Source: Thermobifida cellulosilytica TB100 (GTDB lineage Bacteria > Actinomycetota > Actinomycetes > Streptosporangiales > Streptosporangiaceae). Taken from it: DNA of 62,500 nucleotides. Below are positions 56,110-62,500 of this stretch, in pieces (within the stretch, counting starts at the first letter, position 1; each line of letters begins with the position of its first letter). A model generated the notes under the pieces. The model was not told the origin of the DNA, searched no databases, and saw nothing but the letters and a program-made list of their open reading frames with translations. The stretch spans positions 107,417 to 169,916 of the forward strand of contig NZ_KQ950186.1 of assembly GCF_001517975.1 (NCBI RefSeq), written 5' to 3'. The translations under genes and the position numbers were made by a program.

Positions 56110-56147
56110 CCGCCGGGCAGGACGCCCCTGACACAGAAGCCAGCCGC

Positions 56148-56699
56148 ATGACCACCAGATTCCATCCCGTGCCGTACGGCGGGGTCCGCATCGAGATCGA
56201 CCGGGACGACGCCACGCTCCTGCGCTCCATGGCGGAGCTCCTGCTGCGCATCGTCGAGGAGCCCGACCAGCAGGACGGACTCGCCGCCCTCGTCGGCATC
56301 AGCGAGTCCGCGACCAGGCCCAAGGACCCGGTGCTGGCCCGGCTCTTCCCCGACGCCTACACCGACGACCCCGCCGCCGCCACGGACTTCCGCCGCTACA
56401 CCGAGAACGACCTGCGGCGGCACAAGCGCGAGAACGCCCGCCGGGTGGTCGAGGCGCTCCCGGCCGAGGGCGGCCAGGTCCTCCTGGACGCCGACGACGT
56501 GCAGGCGTGGCTCAAGGTCCTCACCGACGTGCGCCTCTCCCTGGGCACCCGCATGGGCCTGGAGACCGAGGAGGACGTCTACGCGCTGCGCGCCGCAGCC
56601 TCGCGCGACGAGTCGCTGGCCGCGGCGGCGCACATCTACGAGTGGCTCACCCACGTCCAGGAGAACCTGGTCCAGGCGGTCTGGCGCCAGCAGGGGTGA
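56148..56699 (+). CDS. DUF2017 family protein
   Basis: A 183-residue cytoplasmic protein of unknown function always found after clpS in actinobacteria. Recognisable parts are LLRSMAELLLRIVEEP, DPVLARLFPDAYTDDPAAATDFRRYTENDLRRHKRENA and the helical C-terminus DVRLSLGTRMGLETEEDVYAL, HIYEWLTHVQENLVQAVWR. ATG 56148 is used; GTG 56106, which overlaps the clpS stop by four bases, is in frame and would add 14 residues with translational coupling. Confidence 0.85.
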   Translation: MTTRFHPVPYGGVRIEIDRDDATLLRSMAELLLRIVEEPDQQDGLAALVGISESATRPKDPVLARLFPDAYTDDPAAATDFRRYTENDLRRHKRENARRVVEALPAEGGQVLLDADDVQAWLKVLTDVRLSLGTRMGLETEEDVYALRAAASRDESLAAAAHIYEWLTHVQENLVQAVWRQQG

Positions 56700-56781
56700 C
56701 CGCGACCGTCCGCCGGCCCGCCCCGGTCGGCGGGCGGCGCACAAGCCCTACCTGTTGAGTGGGAAGAGATCACGGCTCGGT

Positions 56782-56787
56782 TAGGCT
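56782..56787 (+). promoter_or_regulatory. -10 box of the mec-cysO-cysM transcript
   Basis: TAGGCT ends 7 bases before ATG 56795; the spacer GAAGGGC could act as a weak ribosome-binding site or the mRNA may be leaderless. Confidence 0.45.
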
Positions 56788-56794
56788 GAAGGGC

Positions 56795-57208
56795 ATGCTG
56801 AGGATTGACCGCTCGATCTACGACAAGATCGTCGCCCACGCCCGCCGCGACCACCCGGACGAGGCGTGCGGCATCGTGGCCGGTCCCGAGGGCAGCGACC
56901 GTCCCGAACGCTTTGTCGAGATGATCAACGCCGAACGGTCGCCCACGTTCTACCGGTTCGACTCGCGCGAACAGCTCAAGGTCTGGCGTGAGATGGACGA
57001 ACGGGACGAGGAACCCGTCATCATCTACCACTCGCACACCGCCACCGAGGCGTACCCGTCGCGGACCGACGTCAGTTACGCTTCCGAGCCGAACGCCCAC
57101 TACGTCCTGGTCTCCACCAGGGACCCCGAGACCGTCGAGTTCCGCTCCTACCGGATCGTCGACGGGGTCGTCACCGAGGAACCGGTCGAGATCGTCGAGC
57201 AGGGCTGA
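56795..57208 (+). CDS. mec: JAMM/MPN metalloprotease, Mec type
   Basis: Zinc isopeptidase-like enzyme that in Mycobacterium tuberculosis (Rv1334) releases cysteine from the CysO-cysteine adduct. The 137-residue protein shows the full JAMM set: E23 in DEACGIV, and H79, H81, S89 and D92 in the HxH-x7-S-x2-D motif (YHSHTATEAYPSRTD). The order mec-cysO-cysM is conserved from mycobacteria. ATG 56795 is chosen because the protein then begins at the conserved MLRIDRSIYD. Confidence 0.93.
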   Translation: MLRIDRSIYDKIVAHARRDHPDEACGIVAGPEGSDRPERFVEMINAERSPTFYRFDSREQLKVWREMDERDEEPVIIYHSHTATEAYPSRTDVSYASEPNAHYVLVSTRDPETVEFRSYRIVDGVVTEEPVEIVEQG

Positions 57209-57318
57209 GAAAACGCGCGGTCCCCGGAATCACCGGCCCCCCGCGCATGTTGAACCTATCCGGCGGACCGCCGCGCGTCCGCCGCTGCCATCCACAGACT
57301 TCCAACGGAGACACACCC

Positions 57319-58550
<1,232 letters not shown>

Positions 58551-58556
58551 GCCGAC

Positions 58557-58594
58557 GCGCCGCGGCGGCCCCGGAAGCGGGACCGCCGCGGCGC
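58557..58594 (+). terminator. Terminator hairpin after cysM
   Basis: Perfect 12-bp inverted repeat (GCGCCGCGGCGG and complement) with a 14-base loop, 6 bases after the cysM stop; it ends the mec-cysO-cysM unit. Confidence 0.78.
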
Positions 58595-58653
58595 CGGTCG
58601 GCAACCCGCCCCCGCCCGTCGGCGGGACGGCGGCCTTCGGTTCAATGGACCCC

Positions 58654-59460
58654 ATGACTCGATTCGACTCCGCGACCGCCGTCGTTCGCGTCGGCGAGAA
58701 CCGGTACGCGGCCGAACTCGATCCCGGATATCTCATCGGAGCCGCCATCAACGGCGGCTACCTCATGGCACTGCTGCAACGGGCCGTGCTCGCCGAGTCC
58801 GACCACGCACACGCAGTGTCCTCCTCGTACCACTTCCACCGTCCCGGCAGCGGCGGGCCGGCCGAAATCGAGACCGAGGTGGTCAAGCGGGGCCGGACCG
58901 TCACCACCGTCCAGGCCACCCTGCGCCAGTCCGGCCGGACCGTCCTCACCGGGACCGTCGCGACGGCCACGCTCGACTCGCAGGCCCAGCCCATCTACAC
59001 GGCGCCCCGGCCCGAGATCCCCCCGATCGAGCAGTGCCGAAGCTTCGACCCGCGCAGCAGCCACCTGGCCGACGACGGCTTCCTCGCCCGGGTCGACGTG
59101 GGCTTCGCCCCCGACAGCTACGCGGCCCTCCTCCGGGAGCACACCGTCGACACCCCCGAACTGCTCGGGTACGTCGACCTCAGCGCGCGCGACGGAGGAC
59201 CAGCCGAGGACCCCGCGGCGTTCGTCCCGCTCGCCGTCGACGCCCTGCCACCCATCGTCAGCCTGCTGACCGACTGGAGCTGGGCGCCCACCGTCGAGCT
59301 GACCTGGCACCTGCGGGCGGTCCCCGAGCCCGGGCCGCTCGCCTTCCGCGTGCACAGCAGCCTCGTCAGCGACGGCTGGTTCGACGAGAACGTCGAACTG
59401 TGGGACGTCAAGGGACGCCTCGTCGCGCAGAGCCGCCAGCTCGCCCGGGTCGGCCGCTGA
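58654..59460 (+). CDS. Acyl-CoA thioesterase-like (double hot-dog) protein
   Basis: A 268-residue protein resembling TesB-type/acyl-CoA thioesterase-like families: AELDPGYLIGAAINGGYLMALLQRAV and HAVSSSYHFHRPGSGGPAEIETEVVKRGRTVTTVQATLRQSGRTVLTGTVATA make the N-terminal hot-dog unit, and TVELTWHLRAVPEPGPLAFRVHSSLVSDGWFDENVELWDVKGRLVAQSRQLARV in pieces the second. The substrate is unknown. The start may be ATG 58654 or ATG 58645; TTCAAT 7 bases before the first suggests a leaderless transcript. Confidence 0.82.
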   Translation: MTRFDSATAVVRVGENRYAAELDPGYLIGAAINGGYLMALLQRAVLAESDHAHAVSSSYHFHRPGSGGPAEIETEVVKRGRTVTTVQATLRQSGRTVLTGTVATATLDSQAQPIYTAPRPEIPPIEQCRSFDPRSSHLADDGFLARVDVGFAPDSYAALLREHTVDTPELLGYVDLSARDGGPAEDPAAFVPLAVDALPPIVSLLTDWSWAPTVELTWHLRAVPEPGPLAFRVHSSLVSDGWFDENVELWDVKGRLVAQSRQLARVGR

Positions 59461-59563
59461 GCCTGCGGCCCGCTCCGGCCTCCCCACGACGCTCCCGCAG
59501 GCCAGGGACGCTCCGGGAAAAGTCTGTTACCCCTTCACTGTGACTCACATCGCCTGGGGAACG

Positions 59564-59598
59564 CCCCACATTCCATACCTACTCTCAGGTATGTGGGG
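59564..59598. promoter_or_regulatory. Inverted repeat upstream of the MBL-fold gene
   Basis: CATACCT-N6-AGGTATG (perfect 7-bp arms, 59574-59593), extended by CCCCAC/GTGGGG outer arms with a 5-base bulge. It lies about 100 bases before GTG 59693 in an AT-richer gap and could be an operator or an mRNA hairpin. Confidence 0.4.
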
Positions 59599-59692
59599 TA
59601 CACCGTAACCACCTGGAAAACCCGGAGAAACTCTCCGTGACGCAGCGACGTCTTCGCAGCAGAAGACGCCTTCACCGAAAAGGCTGTACGAC

Positions 59693-60451
59693 GTGCGACT
59701 CACCATCATCGGCTCCTCGGGGAGCTTTCCCGGACCCGCCGGACCCGCCTCCTGTTACCTCGTGGAGGCCGATGGGTTCCGGTTGCTGCTCGACCTGGGC
59801 AACGGTGCGCTCGGAGCCCTCCAGCGCCACGCCGACATCTATTCCATCGACGCCGTCTACCTTTCCCACCTCCACGCCGACCACTGCCTGGACCTGTGTT
59901 CCTACTGGGTGGCGCGCACCTTCCATCCCGACGGCCCCAAACCCCGCATCCCCGTCTACGGCCCCACCGGCGTGGCCGACCGGATGGCCCGCGCCTACGG
60001 GCTCGACCCCGACCCCGGCATGCGCGAGACCTTCGACTTCCACGAGCTGACTCCCGGCACCCGCAGGATCGGCCCCTTCACCGCCACCCTGGACCACGTC
60101 AACCACCCCGTCGAGGCGTTCGGCATCCGCCTGGAGCACGACGGCGCGGTTCTCACCTACTCGGGAGACACCGGAGCCTGCGGCGAAATCGTCGAACTCG
60201 CCCGCGACGCCGACCTGTTCCTGTGCGAGGCGTCCTTCCACGACCACCGGGAACACCCCAAGGACATGCACCTCACCGGGAGCGAGGCGGGGGAGCAGGC
60301 CAGCCGGGCCAACGCCCGCCGACTCCTCCTCACCCACCTGGTGCCCTGGAACGACAACGAGCGCACCCTCGCCGAGGCGCGGAGCACCTACAACGGTCCG
60401 ATCGGGCTCGCCGTCCCCGGAGAGGTCCACGAGATCACCGCGGGAGCCTGA
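59693..60451 (+). CDS. Metallo-beta-lactamase fold phosphodiesterase-like protein (Rv1339-like)
   Basis: A 252-residue MBL-fold hydrolase with the metal motif HLHADH (H59, H61, D63, H64), a downstream histidine in DHVNHPVEAFG, YSGDTGACGEIV and the last histidine in LLLTHLVPWND. In Mycobacterium tuberculosis the homologue beside rphA and the RdgB-like Rv1341 is Rv1339, reported as an atypical cyclic-AMP phosphodiesterase; synteny here (mec-cysO-cysM ... MBL-rph-rdgB) supports orthology. A tRNase Z or PhnP-type role cannot be excluded. GTG 59693 follows AAAAGG. Confidence 0.83.
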   Translation: MRLTIIGSSGSFPGPAGPASCYLVEADGFRLLLDLGNGALGALQRHADIYSIDAVYLSHLHADHCLDLCSYWVARTFHPDGPKPRIPVYGPTGVADRMARAYGLDPDPGMRETFDFHELTPGTRRIGPFTATLDHVNHPVEAFGIRLEHDGAVLTYSGDTGACGEIVELARDADLFLCEASFHDHREHPKDMHLTGSEAGEQASRANARRLLLTHLVPWNDNERTLAEARSTYNGPIGLAVPGEVHEITAGA

Positions 60452-60548
60452 GCCGCGCCCGCGGACACGAAGCAGAGCCGCAACCCGTCGCGCGTGGTCG
60501 AACCCAGCGTTCGCCGATCAGGTGGCCGTGGCTTCCCACGCGCGCCGA

Positions 60549-60554
60549 TAGGCT
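60549..60554 (+). promoter_or_regulatory. -10 box of a probable leaderless rph-rdgB transcript
   Basis: TAGGCT ends 6 bases before ATG 60561; no ribosome-binding site is present. Confidence 0.5.
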
Positions 60555-60560
60555 CACCCC

Positions 60561-61280
60561 ATGCCTCGACCTGATGGACGAACCCCGAACCAGCTACGCC
60601 CGGTGCGCATCACGCGCAACTGGCTCCGGCACGCCGAAGGATCCGCGCTCATCGAGTTCGGCGATACCCGCGTGCTGTGCGCCGCGACCGTGGAGGACGG
60701 CGTCCCCCGGTGGCGGCGCGGCAGCGGAGAGGGCTGGGTCACCGCCGAGTACGCCATGCTCCCCCGGGCCACGGACACCAGGGGCACCCGCGAGTCCGTC
60801 AAGGGCAAGATCGGCGGCCGCACCCACGAGATCTCCCGTCTCATCGGGCGGTCGCTGCGCGCGGTCGTCGACTTCAAGGCGATGGGCGAGCACACCATCA
60901 CCCTCGACTGCGACGTCCTGCAAGCCGACGGCGGCACCCGCACGGCCGCCATCACCGGCGCCTACGTGGCCCTCGTCGACGCCGTCAAGTACCTGCGCAG
61001 GCAGCGCAACCTCAAGAACAACCCGCTGACCGGGTCGGTCGCCGCGGTCAGCGTCGGCATCGTCCAGGGGCAGCCCCGACTGGACCTGAACTACCTGGAG
61101 GACTCGGTGGCGCAGACCGACATGAACGTCGTCGTCACCGGAACCGGCCAGTTCATCGAGGTCCAGGGCACCGCGGAGAAGGTCCCCTTCGACCGCGCCC
61201 ACCTGGACACCCTCCTCGACCTGGCCGTGGCCGGATGCGCCCAACTCACCGAGATCCAGAAGAAGGCACTGTCAGAGTGA
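60561..61280 (+). CDS. rph: Ribonuclease PH
   Basis: Phosphorolytic 3'-5' exonuclease that trims tRNA ends. The 239-residue protein has the family blocks [68 protein letters not shown] and the phosphate/metal region [24 protein letters not shown]. Its stop overlaps the rdgB start (GTGA), so the two are co-translated, the common actinobacterial arrangement. Confidence 0.96.
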   Translation: MPRPDGRTPNQLRPVRITRNWLRHAEGSALIEFGDTRVLCAATVEDGVPRWRRGSGEGWVTAEYAMLPRATDTRGTRESVKGKIGGRTHEISRLIGRSLRAVVDFKAMGEHTITLDCDVLQADGGTRTAAITGAYVALVDAVKYLRRQRNLKNNPLTGSVAAVSVGIVQGQPRLDLNYLEDSVAQTDMNVVVTGTGQFIEVQGTAEKVPFDRAHLDTLLDLAVAGCAQLTEIQKKALSE

Positions 61281-61900
61281 GCCGTATCAGCACCCTCGTT
61301 CTCGCCACCCGCAACGCCAAGAAGGTCCCCGAGCTGCGCGCGATCCTGGGGGAAGCGGGCCTTGACATCGAGGTCCGCGGCCTCGACGGCTACCCGGACG
61401 CGCCCGACGTGCCCGAGACCGAGCCGACCTTCACCGGAAACGCCCTGCTGAAGGCCAGGGCGATCGCCGGGCACACCGGTCTGCCGGCCGTCGCGGACGA
61501 CTCGGGGCTGCGCGTCGACGAACTGAACGGCATGCCCGGAGTCCTGTCCGCCCGCTGGTCGGGCAGGTTCGGCGAGCGCAGCGGCGACCGGGACGCGGCC
61601 AACCTCGAACTCGTCCTCGACCAGCTCGCCGACACCCCGCCGGAGCGGCGTGGCGCCGAGTTCGTCTGCGCTGCCGCGCTGGTGCTGCCCACCGGGGAGG
61701 AGCACGTCGTGGAGGGGGTGTTCCGCGGCAGCCTGACCACCGAGCCGCGCGGGACGAACGGCTTCGGCTACGACCCGATCTTCGTGCCGGAGGGGGAGAC
61801 GCGCACCACGGCGGAGATGAGCCCGGAGGAGAAGAACGCGATCAGCCACCGCGGCATCGCCTTCCGGGCGCTCGCCCGAAGGATCCGCGAGCTCGGCTGA
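61277..61900 (+). CDS. rdgB: XTP/dITP diphosphatase (RdgB/HAM1 family)
   Basis: Hydrolyses non-canonical purine nucleotides (XTP, dITP) to keep them out of nucleic acids. The 207-residue protein begins [24 protein letters not shown] with the SxTNAKK-like loop (here ATRNAKK), and has [40 protein letters not shown], and the C-terminal [35 protein letters not shown] 61277 overlaps the rph stop. Confidence 0.95.
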   Translation: MSRISTLVLATRNAKKVPELRAILGEAGLDIEVRGLDGYPDAPDVPETEPTFTGNALLKARAIAGHTGLPAVADDSGLRVDELNGMPGVLSARWSGRFGERSGDRDAANLELVLDQLADTPPERRGAEFVCAAALVLPTGEEHVVEGVFRGSLTTEPRGTNGFGYDPIFVPEGETRTTAEMSPEEKNAISHRGIAFRALARRIRELG

Positions 61901-61913
61901 GACACGGGCGGAA

Positions 61914-61947
61914 CCGCCGCGGACGGCGTCCGCACGTGCCGCGGCGG
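61914..61947 (+). terminator. Hairpin after rdgB
   Basis: 9-bp perfect stem (CCGCCGCGG and complement) with a 16-base loop, 13 bases after the rdgB stop. Confidence 0.6.
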
Positions 61948-62500
61948 GACACCCCGGGGGTGCCGGTTTGCGTCCTGCGGAGCATGGGGTAATGTGCTTC
62001 GAGCCGATGCGGGCAGGGGTCGGCGGACTCCGCCCGCGGATCCGCCGGAGATGGTCAGAGCACCGACTCCGAGCGGGTAAAATCGGTGAGCCGGATGACC
62101 GGGAACTGAACTCCTCGATCGAGTGAGGGCAGCCGGATCCGGAGCCTCGCGGAGTGACATGGACGCGTCGGCGTCCGCCCCGCGGTCCCCTCGGTACCAG
62201 AGCCGATCGGTTCGACCGGGTGCTTTCCGTGCACGAAGCAGCGCCATTCGCTGGCGTTTCTTCGGTGCGGGGAAGAAGGGCCGTGGAGTCATTTCCGCGG
62301 TCGCCTGACCAGAACGCCGATTTGGTGGAACGGTCAGAAGGCGATAAAGTGAGGCACACGAACGGAGCGGAACTGCGGAGGGTTTCGCGGGGAGGCTCCG
62401 GGCGGTCCCTTCCGGTGGTTTTCGGGCTGCCGGTGGGGTTGACAATCTGATGCGGTTGCCGTGGCTGGGGAAGAGGCCCTCGTGGGTGGGGGGGTGTTGT
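61948..62500 (+). promoter_or_regulatory. Non-coding tail with several promoter-like elements
   Basis: No gene is supported in the last 550 bases; open frames on both strands lack codon bias and domain sequence. TTTGCG (61967-61972) and TAATGT (61990-61995) are 17 bases apart; TTGGTG (62322-62327) and TAAAGT (62345-62350) are also 17 apart; TAAAAT (62078-62083) and TTGACA (62439-62444) are single good hexamers. It may be the upstream region of a gene or RNA operon beyond the window. Confidence 0.4.

Noticed and set aside
61768-62450. Open frames in the last 600 bases on both strands
   Set aside because: No codon-position bias, no ribosome-binding site and low-complexity products; on the minus strand the frame also runs into rdgB.

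Overview
This 62.5 kb window is GC-rich, densely coded actinobacterial chromosome. Gene content and order (argS-lysA-hom-thrC-thrB-rho-rpmE-prfA-prmC-sua5-wecA-atp; nucS/SCO5389-like/hbd/filP/mce/thiolase; clpS-DUF2017-mec-cysO-cysM; MBL-rph-rdgB) match the conserved actinomycete core, and a family such as Nocardiopsaceae (Thermobifida or Nocardiopsis) is a reasonable guess. The species assignment is inference. I see no insertion sequence, prophage, CRISPR array, tRNA or rRNA.

Layout. 1-5.6 kb: end of argS, then lysine and threonine synthesis (lysA, hom, thrC, thrB). 6-12.5 kb: rho, rpmE (preceded by a thiol-stress sigma-R type promoter), prfA-prmC, sua5 and a WecA-type lipid-linked sugar transferase. 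12.7-21.3 kb: the F1Fo ATP synthase operon (atpI, an AtpZ-like gene, atpBEFHAGDC) and a DUF2550 gene. 21.3-36.9 kb: housekeeping and accessory genes, namely the cobalamin adenosyltransferase, a secreted M28 peptidase, a LiaF-like protein, the mismatch endonuclease NucS, 3-hydroxybutyryl-CoA dehydrogenase, a FilP-like coiled-coil protein, methylmalonyl-CoA epimerase, a thiolase, MarR, a thioredoxin-fold/TPR protein, a cytidylate-kinase-like protein, malic enzyme and AlgH. 37.2-49.4 kb: the most interesting region, an apparent iron/heme acquisition locus. 49.6-52.6 kb: a receptor Ser/Thr kinase and a broken-looking paralogue of its sensor half. 52.6-62 kb: trpS, NAD salvage (pncA, pncB), clpS-DUF2017, the CysO cysteine pathway (mec-cysO-cysM), a thioesterase, an Rv1339-like metallo-beta-lactamase-fold protein, rph and rdgB. 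The last 600 bases hold no gene I can support but several promoter-like elements.

The heme region appears to combine four parts: an LAxTG surface protein with a neocarzinostatin-like fold, a lipoprotein/permease/ATPase importer (HmuTUV type), a class E sortase, and, downstream, a four-gene cell-surface cassette. The cassette encodes an HtaA heme-binding domain fused to a WxL-like domain, a second WxL-like protein, a DUF916 (WxL peptidoglycan-binding) membrane protein and an Ig/neocarzinostatin-like membrane protein. Iron boxes of the DtxR/IdeR/DmdR type lie in front of both halves, and a near-identical 24-base element with a TGACGAC-AA-GTCGTCA palindrome occurs in both control regions. I read this as one iron- (and perhaps heme-) controlled regulon in which a WxL-type wall scaffold displays a heme receptor. 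The domain calls are by eye and the functional model is inference.
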